Shown: positions 45,891-53,022 of the stretch, piece by piece
Position numbering within the stretch: position 1 is the first letter of the stretch
Layout of the letters: the number at the start of each line of letters is the position of its first letter
Origin: Pseudorhizobium xiangyangii
GTDB lineage: Bacteria; Pseudomonadota; Alphaproteobacteria; Rhizobiales; Rhizobiaceae
Length of the DNA: 64,000 nt
Assembly: GCF_020531965.1 (NCBI RefSeq)
Contig: NZ_JAJAWH010000012.1
Location: forward strand, 105,023 to 169,022
Direction of reading: 5' to 3'
Position numbers and translations under genes: made by a program
The notes under the pieces: generated by a model
What the model saw: the letters and a program-made list of their open reading frames with translations, nothing else
The model's database searches: none
What the model was told of the DNA's origin: nothing

Positions 45891-46853
45891 ATGGCTTCCC
45901 AAATCTTCTCAGGTTGCATTCCCGCACTCATGACACCGTGCAAGGATGATCGCACCCCAGACTTCGACGCGCTGGTCCGCAAGGCAAAGCAGCTTCTGGA
46001 TACCGGAATGTCGGCGGTCGTCTATTGCGGATCCATGGGCGACTGGCCGCTCCTGACCGACGAGCAGCGCATGGAAGGCATCAAGCGCCTCGTGAAGGCC
46101 GGAATTCCGGTCATTGTCGGCACCGGTGCGGTCAACACCAAGCAGGCCGTTGCCCATGCCGCCCACGCACAGAAGGTGGGCGCCCAGGGATTGATGGTCA
46201 TTCCCCGCGTTCTGTCGCGCGGCTCTGTCATTTCCGCGCAGAAGGCCCATTTCAAAGCAATCCTGTCGGCCGCTCCGGATCTGCCTGCCGTCATCTACAA
46301 CAGCCCCTACTACGGCTTCGCAACCCGCGCCGACCTGTTCTTTGCGCTGCGCGCCGAACATCCCAATCTGGTTGGCTTCAAGGAATTCGGCGGTCCTGCC
46401 GACATGCGTTATGCAGCCGAGAACCTCACCAGCCGCGACGACGGAGTGACGTTGATGATTGGCGTCGATACGGCCGTATTCCACGGCTTCGTCAACTGCG
46501 GCGCAACGGGTGCGATCACCGGCATCGGCAACGTATTGCCCAAGGAAGTGCTGCACATGTGCAACCTTTCAAAGGCGGCCGCAAAGGGTGATGCCGAAGC
46601 CCGTCGCCTCGCGCTTGAACTGGAAGCAGCGCTGGCGGTGCTCTCCTCCTTCGACGAAGGCCCGGACCTCGTGCTGTTCTTCAAGCACATGATGGTTCTC
46701 AAGGGCGATCGTGAATACACGCTTCATTTCAACGAGACCGACGAACTTGCCGCCAGCCAGCGCGGCTATGTCGAGACCCAGCTCGCCCTGTTCGATCAGT
46801 GGTATGCCAGCTGGAGCGGGTCGCTGCAGCCTGCATACAAAATGGCGGCCTAG
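45891..46853 (+). CDS. DHDPS/NAL-family lyase, HypD-like (hydroxy-pyrroline-carboxylate deaminase candidate)
   Basis: A 320-residue TIM-barrel enzyme of the DHDPS family but not DapA: the Thr-Thr motif is replaced by YCGSMGDWPLL (near 44). The Schiff-base Lys is in VGFKEFGG (near 163) and the Tyr in VIYNSPYYG (near 137). From memory this pattern is that of the 1-pyrroline-4-hydroxy-2-carboxylate deaminase of hydroxyproline catabolism. Its product would be alpha-ketoglutarate semialdehyde. A DpkA-like reductase lies convergently next to it, which supports an imino-acid pathway. Substrate assignment is inference. Confidence 0.8.
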   Translation: MASQIFSGCIPALMTPCKDDRTPDFDALVRKAKQLLDTGMSAVVYCGSMGDWPLLTDEQRMEGIKRLVKAGIPVIVGTGAVNTKQAVAHAAHAQKVGAQGLMVIPRVLSRGSVISAQKAHFKAILSAAPDLPAVIYNSPYYGFATRADLFFALRAEHPNLVGFKEFGGPADMRYAAENLTSRDDGVTLMIGVDTAVFHGFVNCGATGAITGIGNVLPKEVLHMCNLSKAAAKGDAEARRLALELEAALAVLSSFDEGPDLVLFFKHMMVLKGDREYTLHFNETDELAASQRGYVETQLALFDQWYASWSGSLQPAYKMAA

Positions 46854-46861
46854 CGCATCGA

Positions 46862-46883
46862 TCCGAAACCGAAATCGGTTTCG
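46862..46883. repeat. Palindrome CCGAAACCGA / TCGGTTTCGG
   Basis: Ten-base arms with a 2-base loop lie just after the HypD-like stop, beside GCGCATCGAT. Closely similar sequences recur between genes in rhizobial genomes, so this is probably a small dispersed repeat. Confidence 0.5.
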
Positions 46884-46924
46884 GAAAGTACCGGACGCAG
46901 GCTCCAGCATTACAGCGTCGTTGA

Positions 46925-46948
46925 CGCCGCGCCATCCATGGCGCGGCG
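46925..46948. terminator. GC-rich hairpin between convergent genes
   Basis: CGCCGCGCCAT (46925-46935) pairs with ATGGCGCGGCG (46938-46948) around CC, and a second smaller hairpin overlaps to the right. It lies between the convergent HypD-like and DpkA-like genes. There is no T-run, so termination is only plausible. Confidence 0.5.
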
Positions 46949-46992
46949 CTCAAAGCGCCGCCACCTTTCGCCGTCCTTCCAACTTGGGGCGG

Positions 46993-48030
46993 TCAGTCGA
47001 CGGACCCAAGTCCCATCTGGCGCAACCTTTCAAGCTGCTCCATTTCCGCCGCCGTGAGTTCGATGCCGTCGGACATCGATTTCGCCCGTGCATTGAACCG
47101 TCTTTGTGACGGCAGGCGGGCGCCCTGCCCTGCGATCGCCTCGAACAGAACTTCCGCCCGATCGAGCGGATTGCCGCGGCGCTGACCCGAGAAGCGGGCC
47201 GGATCGAAGGCGATGATCAATTCCCCATGATGCGGCGAAAGCGTCGTCGTTCCCAGATAATCCAGAACTTCCGGGCTCGTCAGATCGCCGAGCATCGTAC
47301 CGGCGAGCAATTCGATCATCGTCGAGATCGCAGAGCCCTTGTGTCCGCCAAACGGCAGCATGGCTCCGGCAAGCGCCTGTTCCGGGCTGGTGGTAGGGTT
47401 TCCATCGCCGTCCAGGGCCCAACCTTCCGGGAGCTCCTTACCGGCGCGCCGATGCAGCTCGATCTCGCCTCGGGCGGCAACACTGGTGGCAAAATCGAAG
47501 ACGTAGGGCGAATTTCCGTTGCGGGGCCAGCCAAACGCCAGCGGATTGGTACCGAGCAACGGCTCGCTGCCTCCAGCCGGAGCGACGGTCGCATAGCTCG
47601 GGCACATCGCAATCACCGCCAGGCCATGTTCGGTCGCAGCCTCCACCTCCGGCCACAAAGCCGAAAAATGCGTGCAGCCATTGATGACCAGAGCCGCCAG
47701 GCCGAGCTCCTTCGCTCGTTCGGCGAGTGCTGGAATGCCTACCTCATGGGCGGCATTTGCAAATCCGCTCTTGGCATCGACACGCACGATTGCACTGTCA
47801 TCGACCTCAAGGACAGGCACTGCATCCGGCACGACCTTGCCAGCCTTTATCGTTCGCAGGCAGCCTTCGATTCGGTAGATGCCATGCGACTTGCAACCGT
47901 CGCGCTCGCCGGCAACGATGACGCGGGCCACGGCCGCCGCCTGCTGCCGGCTGCAGCCGGCATTGATGAAGATCGTTTCGACCCGTTCCAGCAGCGCAGG
48001 GACGGACAGGATGGATTTATTCTCGGTCAT
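46993..48030 (-). CDS. Malate/L-lactate dehydrogenase-family oxidoreductase, DpkA-like
   Basis: A 345-residue NAD(P)H-dependent enzyme of the Ldh_2 family. RDGCKSHGIYR (near 50), CTHFSALWPEVE (near 120), LLGTNPLAFGWP (near 159) and PFGGHKGSAIS (near 228) follow the Delta1-pyrroline/piperideine-2-carboxylate reductase branch (DpkA) more than malate dehydrogenase. Such enzymes reduce cyclic imines to proline or pipecolate. It is separated from the TRAP genes upstream by a terminator (48129-48164), so it probably has its own promoter in 48031-48128. Confidence 0.82.
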   Translation of the reverse strand: MTENKSILSVPALLERVETIFINAGCSRQQAAAVARVIVAGERDGCKSHGIYRIEGCLRTIKAGKVVPDAVPVLEVDDSAIVRVDAKSGFANAAHEVGIPALAERAKELGLAALVINGCTHFSALWPEVEAATEHGLAVIAMCPSYATVAPAGGSEPLLGTNPLAFGWPRNGNSPYVFDFATSVAARGEIELHRRAGKELPEGWALDGDGNPTTSPEQALAGAMLPFGGHKGSAISTMIELLAGTMLGDLTSPEVLDYLGTTTLSPHHGELIIAFDPARFSGQRRGNPLDRAEVLFEAIAGQGARLPSQRRFNARAKSMSDGIELTAAEMEQLERLRQMGLGSVD

Positions 48031-48128
48031 GACTACTCCGTATTCGACACGCTCGGACCGGAGCGATGCAACGCCAGCCTAGCGGCTGGAAGTGTGCTCG
48101 ACCAGTGCTTCAAACGTGGACATGAAAA

Positions 48129-48164
48129 GGCCCGCGGATGCGGCATGATGCAACATCGCGGGCC
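48129..48164 (-). terminator. Terminator of the TRAP transporter operon
   Basis: On the minus strand GGCCCGCG and CGCGGGCC form the outer stem, followed by TTTT (48128-48125). A first perfect 9-base hairpin (48175-48195, GCCGCTCCG / CGGAGCGGC) lies just after the dctP stop. Confidence 0.8.
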
Positions 48165-48203
48165 AGTCGTGGATGCCGCTCCGCGGCGGAGCGGCAAGAA
48201 GAA

Positions 48204-49193
48204 TCAGAGGCTAGCGCCCACCTTGCGGAGATCAGCGAGGATCGGAGCTTTCGGTAGCCAGATCTTGTCGTAGGCGTCGATGATCTTGCCGGCGTCCGCC
48301 ACTTGCACATCCTTGATCGTGATGGCCTTGCCGAACTCCTCGAGCAGCTTTGCTTCGTTTGCGACAATCGCATCGATCTGCTCGTCCAGAGCGGTCTTTG
48401 TCAGGCGCGTGATCAGTTCACGATCGGCTTCCGGCATCGCCTGCCAGACTCGGCCCGAGGCCAGCGCGACGCACGGCATGAAGATCGCATTCATCTTCAG
48501 CATGGTCTTGGAGACCTTGTCAAAGCGCTGGTTCCAAGAGAAATCGAGGTCGGCTTCCAGACCGTCCACCTGGCCGTTCGACATGGCATCGAACACAGCC
48601 GGCGTCGGGATCGGCGTCGGTGCCGCACCGAGAAGCTCGTAGAAATCCTTGTAGGCCGGCGTCGTGTTGATGCGCAGCTTCATGCCATTGATATCTTCGA
48701 GGCCAGAAATCTCCTTCGCCGTGAAGACGACACGCATCGTGGTGATGCCCCATGCAAGCCCGATCGTGCCGGTTTCGGCCGGAAGAACCTTGAGGAGATC
48801 CATTGCGATTGGCTCACGAACCAGTTTCGCGACCTTGGCTGTCGAATCCACCACCCAGGGAGCGTTGATGGCCGCGATAGATGGAATGCGCGACCCAAGT
48901 TCCGCTGTCATGATCCAGCCCAGATCGAGCGAACCGGCCTGCATCTGCTGCATCATGGCGGCCTCGGTGCCGAGCTGGTTCGCCGGGAACACGGCAAGCT
49001 CCAGACGGCCATTACTTTCCGCCTTCAGCATCTCGCCGACCTTCAGTGCGGCGTTGTTCCACGGATGGCCGGGAGGTGTGGTGATGCCGAGGCGCAAGGT
49101 CCTGCTTTCCTGGGCACGTACGATGGACGGCGCGCTGAGAACAGCGGCACCGGCGGAGGCACTGAGAAGAAGGTTTCTGCGGGTTATGTTCAT
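48204..49193 (-). CDS. TRAP transporter solute-binding protein (DctP family)
   Basis: A 329-residue periplasmic protein. A Tat-like start (MNITRRNLLLSAS) leads to a signal peptide ending IVRAQ near residue 28. The DctP fold carries the conserved carboxylate-binding Arg in MKLRINTTP (near 172). DctP proteins bind organic acids and related carboxylates; cyclic imino or amino acids are also known ligands. It is the last gene of the dctQ-dctM-dctP operon, 24 bases after dctM. The ligand is inferred only from neighbouring enzymes. Confidence 0.92.
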   Translation of the reverse strand: MNITRRNLLLSASAGAAVLSAPSIVRAQESRTLRLGITTPPGHPWNNAALKVGEMLKAESNGRLELAVFPANQLGTEAAMMQQMQAGSLDLGWIMTAELGSRIPSIAAINAPWVVDSTAKVAKLVREPIAMDLLKVLPAETGTIGLAWGITTMRVVFTAKEISGLEDINGMKLRINTTPAYKDFYELLGAAPTPIPTPAVFDAMSNGQVDGLEADLDFSWNQRFDKVSKTMLKMNAIFMPCVALASGRVWQAMPEADRELITRLTKTALDEQIDAIVANEAKLLEEFGKAITIKDVQVADAGKIIDAYDKIWLPKAPILADLRKVGASL

Positions 49194-49217
49194 TGTTCTA
49201 TCCTCTGGAGTTGTCGG

Positions 49218-50483
49218 TTATCCGGCAAAGTAGGTGGAGAGCTGGGGGAAGATCGAAAGCAGCACAAGCAGGACGCAGGATGCGACGAAGAACGGCAGCG
49301 TCACCAGGAACATCTTGCCCGGCTTGGCGCCGGTCACGGCCGAGGCCACGAAGAAGCAGAGGCCGACCGGCGGCGTCAGAAAGCCGAGAACGAGGTTGAC
49401 GACGACCACGACGCCGAAATGGATCGGATCGATGCCATAGACTTCGGTGGCGATCGGTAGGAGGATCGGCACCGTCATAATCAGGCCGGGCGCGCCGTCG
49501 ATCACCGTGCCGATGACCAGGAGGATGATGTTGACGAGCAGCATGAAGGTGATCGGGTCGGACGCCACTGTCTGCACCCAGGCCGCGACCTTCTGCGGCA
49601 CCATGCCGTAGACAAGCACCCAGGAGAACACGGCGGCGGCGGCCACCAGGAAAAGGACGACGGCGGAATAGATGCCCGACTTGAGCAACATCTTCGGCAC
49701 GTCCGAATAGGAAAGGTCGCCGATCCAGTAACGACCGACCACAAATGCTGCCACGACACCAACGGCGGCAGCTTCGGTGGGATTGGCGATACCAGCCAGA
49801 ATGGAGCCGACGATGATGATGGGGATGGAAAGCGTTGGAAGCGCATTGAGCACGATCTTCCCACGCTCCCGAAGCGTCCACTGCTCACCCCTGGGGTAAT
49901 CGTAGACGAAGCCCATCAATGCGATCACGATGCAGAAGATCAGCGTCAACAGGATCCCCGGTATCATTCCAGCCATCAGCATGTCCGCCACCGGAACCTG
50001 GGCGAGAACGCTGTAGACGACGAACATGATCGACGGCGGAATGATCGGCCCAAGCATGCCGGCATAGGCGGTGAGACCTGCGGCAAACGTCTTGTCGTAG
50101 CCCTTCTTCTCCATCTCCGGCACCATCATTTGCGCCATGATGGCAACCTGCGCGGTTGCGGACCCAAGGATGGAGGAGACGAACATGTTGGCGAAGAGGT
50201 TTACATAGGCAAGTCCGCCACGCATGGCGCCTATGAAGGCCATCGTCATGTCGATGATCCGGCGGGTAATGCCGCCACCGTTCATGACCTCGCCGATCAG
50301 CACAAACAGCGGAATGGAGATCAGACCGTAGTTGTCGACTCCCCCGAACAGTTGAACCGGCAGGCTCTCGAAAAGCAGAATGTTCCCTGTGTCGAGGATG
50401 TAGACCATGCTGACCAGCATCAGGCACAGTCCGATCGGAACACCGATCAGCATCACGAACAGAAATGCAGAAGTGGTCACCAT
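49218..50483 (-). CDS. TRAP transporter large permease (DctM family)
   Basis: A 421-residue permease with about twelve hydrophobic helices, including the DctM signatures GGVDNYGLISIPLFVLIGEVM (near 46, shown in part) and GMLGPIIPPSIMFVVY (near 143). It forms the sodium-coupled translocation channel with DctQ. Its ATG overlaps the DctQ stop by one base (TGATG), so translation is coupled. Confidence 0.93.
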   Translation of the reverse strand: MVTTSAFLFVMLIGVPIGLCLMLVSMVYILDTGNILLFESLPVQLFGGVDNYGLISIPLFVLIGEVMNGGGITRRIIDMTMAFIGAMRGGLAYVNLFANMFVSSILGSATAQVAIMAQMMVPEMEKKGYDKTFAAGLTAYAGMLGPIIPPSIMFVVYSVLAQVPVADMLMAGMIPGILLTLIFCIVIALMGFVYDYPRGEQWTLRERGKIVLNALPTLSIPIIIVGSILAGIANPTEAAAVGVVAAFVVGRYWIGDLSYSDVPKMLLKSGIYSAVVLFLVAAAAVFSWVLVYGMVPQKVAAWVQTVASDPITFMLLVNIILLVIGTVIDGAPGLIMTVPILLPIATEVYGIDPIHFGVVVVVNLVLGFLTPPVGLCFFVASAVTGAKPGKMFLVTLPFFVASCVLLVLLSIFPQLSTYFAG

Positions 50484-51103
50484 CAGTTTACGCCTTCCGC
50501 ATGGCTGAAGTCAGGTCGAACCTTCACCGGCGCCAGGCCGAGATCTTCGAGAAAATTCGCAAGTCCGTGGATGAGCATGCTGACCGCAAAGATCGGAATG
50601 ACCATGCTGACCGCCCAGGTTGGCCAACGAAGCGTCTGGGTCTGCTCTGTGTAGAGAAAGTTGAAGGTAGCGCCGGCATAGGCTTTGGCATCGAAACCCG
50701 CAGCGGCGATGCCGAGCGGATCCATCCAGCGCCAGCACATGACGCCCAGCGCAAGAGCGAAGGCCGTGCCGAACAAGCTCGCAAAAGCCTTCATCCGGCG
50801 GGCGTTGGATACGGAAAGCTTGTCGGCGAGCAATGTGACCGAAAAATCCAGCCGCAGCCGGGTTAGTGCCGACGCGCCGATAAAGGCCAGCCATACCATG
50901 GCATAAACGGCAGCCTCATCGACCCAGTAAAGCGGCATGCCCGTGTAACGGGTGACGACATTCAGGAGAATGAGTCCGAGCACCAGCGCCATCAGCAGAC
51001 TGACGAGCACCTTCTCACAGGCAAGCACGGCTTCGGAGAGCCCCACGACGAGCCGGACGGGCGCCAACGGCCTACCCCCAGGTGAAGACGACACGAGATC
51101 CAT
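50483..51103 (-). CDS. TRAP transporter small permease (DctQ family)
   Basis: A 206-residue membrane protein with four hydrophobic helices (about 18-42, 60-80, 98-120, 145-168), typical of DctQ. MPLYWVDEAAVYAMVWLAFIGA (near 54) is the conserved segment, seen in part. First gene of the TRAP operon, divergent from a GntR regulator; the 76-base gap holds an AT-rich palindrome likely to be its operator. Confidence 0.9.
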   Translation of the reverse strand: MDLVSSSPGGRPLAPVRLVVGLSEAVLACEKVLVSLLMALVLGLILLNVVTRYTGMPLYWVDEAAVYAMVWLAFIGASALTRLRLDFSVTLLADKLSVSNARRMKAFASLFGTAFALALGVMCWRWMDPLGIAAAGFDAKAYAGATFNFLYTEQTQTLRWPTWAVSMVIPIFAVSMLIHGLANFLEDLGLAPVKVRPDFSHAEGVN

Positions 51104-51122
51104 TCACGTTCCCTTGTTTTTT

Positions 51123-51140
51123 TATAAAGTAGATTTTATA
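51123..51140. promoter_or_regulatory. Probable operator in the dctQ/GntR divergent region
   Basis: TATAAA-GTAGAT-TTTATA has perfect 6-base arms in an AT-rich island between two divergent genes (starts at 51103 and 51180). It suits binding by the GntR dimer and would let one site control both promoters. Confidence 0.55.
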
Positions 51141-51179
51141 CATTTTTGGAGTCAATGCCCCCTAAGAGGTTTTTTATCG

Positions 51180-51842
51180 ATGCGCCCAAAGCCGTCCCTC
51201 AAGCACCGGACCCTCTCAGGCGCTCTGCTTGAGGAAATCCGCCAAGGGATATTGTCCGGCCGCTATGAAGCCGGGACGCAGTTGCGCCAGGATGCATTGG
51301 CGGAATCCTTCGGGGTAAGCCGCATTCCCATCCGGGAGGCCCTTTTCCAGCTGGAGGCAGAGGGGCTGGTGAAGATCATGCCGCAAAAGGGGGCAGTGGT
51401 TTCGGACCTCTCACGGGACGAGATCGACGATGTCTTCGAACTGCGCATCCTGCTGGAGCCGCGCCTATTGCTGGCATCGGCCCCAAAACTGAGCGATGAA
51501 GACTTCGAGCGCATAACCGCCAAGCACGAGGATTACGTCCGGGCCATCTCGTCGAATGTCGTGAACGAGTACGGGAGATTGAACGCGGAGTTGCATATGG
51601 CAATGTACCATCATGCAGATATGCCGCGAACGCAGCAGATCGTGGCCTCGCTGCTGCAGACGAGCGACCGATACACGCGCATTCAGCTATCCAATCCAGC
51701 GGCGATGCAGCGTGCCATGTCGGAACATGCCGAACTCATCCAGCTCTGCCGCTCCGGCCGATTCGAACGCGCCGGCCGGTTCCTGGCGGAGCACGTAGCC
51801 GCTGTCCGGGACGATCTCGTCAACACCCTCAGCGTGGCATGA
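51180..51842 (+). CDS. GntR-family transcriptional regulator, FCD type (TRAP-linked)
   Basis: A 220-residue regulator. Winged-helix region (about 8-75; RQDALAESFGVSRIPIREALF) and an FCD domain (about 85-210) with ELRILLEPRLL and the His-containing NAELHMAMYHHAD. The ATG at 51180 gives MRPKPSLKHRTL; the longer frame runs into dctQ and the operator region and is rejected. Divergent from the TRAP operon, so most likely its repressor, responding to the transported compound or a breakdown product. Confidence 0.9.
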   Translation: MRPKPSLKHRTLSGALLEEIRQGILSGRYEAGTQLRQDALAESFGVSRIPIREALFQLEAEGLVKIMPQKGAVVSDLSRDEIDDVFELRILLEPRLLLASAPKLSDEDFERITAKHEDYVRAISSNVVNEYGRLNAELHMAMYHHADMPRTQQIVASLLQTSDRYTRIQLSNPAAMQRAMSEHAELIQLCRSGRFERAGRFLAEHVAAVRDDLVNTLSVA

Positions 51843-51921
51843 CCCGGCCCCGGCCTTCCAATCAGCGATCGAGATAGGTGATCGCCGCAACTCTTCTCCT
51901 CAATCCTGAGGACGAAACCAT

Positions 51922-51957
51922 GAAGAACGCCAGCCGAATGACCGGCTGGCGTTCTTC
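51922..51957. terminator. 15-bp hairpin between convergent GntR and small-protein genes
   Basis: GAAGAACGCCAGCCG (51922-51936) and CGGCTGGCGTTCTTC (51943-51957) pair perfectly around a 6-base loop. It lies 80 bases past the GntR stop and 28 bases past the convergent small gene's stop. Bidirectional end point likely; T-rich only in the stem ends. Confidence 0.7.
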
Positions 51958-51984
51958 TGCGGTGACTGTCGGAATCCCCCAGCC

Positions 51985-52218
51985 TTACTGATCCCGACTG
52001 GCACCCGGATAGTAGTCTCCGCGATCGACGGTCCAATGGGTCGGCATGTGGCGAGGCGTCGGCGAACCGATGCTGCCCGTCATCAGCGGATCTGCGTGAA
52101 ACCGTGTGGTTGCTGATCCAGCGCCTTCGTAATATTCGCCTTCCGCTGCAGATGCGGCCGTGCCGATAGACATTGCGGCAACGAGGGCGGCTGCAAGTGT
52201 GTTCATGGTGATGGTCAT
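51985..52218 (-). CDS. Small exported YYxGA-motif protein 1 (77 residues)
   Basis: A signal peptide (MTITMNTLAAALVAAM..., cleavage near SAA) is followed by a short mature protein of about 50 residues. The motif occurs twice: EGEYYEGA just after cleavage and RGDYYPGA near the C-terminus (ending SRDQ). Between them lie ADPLMTGSIG and a Pro/His-rich stretch. The middle aligns with the next small protein (D-x-x-x-TG-x-x-G). I chose ATG 52216-52218, after AGGGAC. Rhizobia encode many such small proteins; function unknown. Confidence 0.75.
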   Translation of the reverse strand: MTITMNTLAAALVAAMSIGTAASAAEGEYYEGAGSATTRFHADPLMTGSIGSPTPRHMPTHWTVDRGDYYPGASRDQ

Positions 52219-52318
52219 GATCTGTCCCTTTCCCTGTGTGAGATCGGCACAATGGTTGCGACCTGTGCTCGATCGGTGTCTTGAATTGAGTGGTTTTCTT
52301 CTCAGCAGGGCGACCGGG

Positions 52319-52549
52319 TTAGCGAGCGCCCTGTTTATCATTCAGTTTACGGTTGTCCCGGGATGTCGGCTTGCGCGTCAATTCAGGGTGTTTCCAGCCG
52401 ACGCCGCCAGTCACGACTTGGTCGACAGGAAAGAGTACGGCCATCGGCTGGGCGCCTTGATAGTATTCGCCCTCGGTGGCAGATGCTGCGCCGCTGATCG
52501 CGAGGGTCGCGAAGAGCATTGCAGTGTTCAGTTTCTCTCGCATATTCAT
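52319..52549 (-). CDS. Small exported YYxGA-motif protein 2 (76 residues)
   Basis: The signal peptide (MREKLNTAMLFATLAIS..., cleavage near SAT) precedes EGEYYQGA, followed by VDQVVTGGVGW, which parallels protein 1. The C-terminal copy of the motif is absent; the protein ends basic (KLNDKQGAR). Two starts are possible (52549 or ATG two codons later). Same strand as the S8 protease genes upstream. Confidence 0.72.
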   Translation of the reverse strand: MNMREKLNTAMLFATLAISGAASATEGEYYQGAQPMAVLFPVDQVVTGGVGWKHPELTRKPTSRDNRKLNDKQGAR

Positions 52550-52611
52550 CTCCCTTCAGTTTTTGTATGTTCCGGCGGCATCGCCGGCCCATGAAGACTA
52601 CAATCCGCGCC

Positions 52612-52827
52612 TCATTGCTGGGGCAAAGCGCCTTCGTAGTAGTCTCCGCTCTTGTTTGCTCCGAAGGCTGTGGATTCGCGTTTGGCGTTACTGCGTGCGA
52701 GCACGTGATCGCGCTGCATGGTCACGACGTCCTGGTTGACGTCGATGATGCTTTCGGCCTTGAGGGTGCTGCTCAACACGCCGGAAACGATGAAGGCAGG
52801 CGCCAATCTCAGAAGTTTTCCTGTCAT
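52612..52827 (-). CDS. Small exported YYxGA-motif protein 3 (71 residues)
   Basis: It begins MTGKLLRLAPAFIVSG, a signal peptide cleaved near LKA. The mature part of about 48 residues is charged in the middle and ends SGDYYEGALPQQ, so the motif is at the C-terminus here. It lies 140 bases downstream of the S8 operon terminator and 62 bases before protein 2. No paralogous middle region is shared with proteins 1 and 2. Confidence 0.7.
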   Translation of the reverse strand: MTGKLLRLAPAFIVSGVLSSTLKAESIIDVNQDVVTMQRDHVLARSNAKRESTAFGANKSGDYYEGALPQQ

Positions 52828-52966
52828 GTTCTTACGCCTCCCTGGTTCCTTTCTGCGATCCGGTTCGTTTCCGGCTCGCTTCGTTGGAAGGGAGCATCGC
52901 TCCGCGGCGTCAAGTCAGCGCCAACGCCTCGTCAAAGCGGCGTCAAAAATGCATGAAAGAAGCGAA

Positions 52967-52984
52967 AGGCCCGCAAACGGGCCT
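52967..52984 (-). terminator. Terminator of the SARP-PAP2-S8 operon
   Basis: AGGCCCG / CGGGCCT arms with a 4-base loop are followed on the minus strand by TTTCGCTTCTTTC. It lies 38 bases past the S8 protease stop. Confidence 0.82.
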
Positions 52985-53022
52985 GTCTAGAAGGTATCCA
53001 ATGGCAGGAATGCGGGCTGTCA

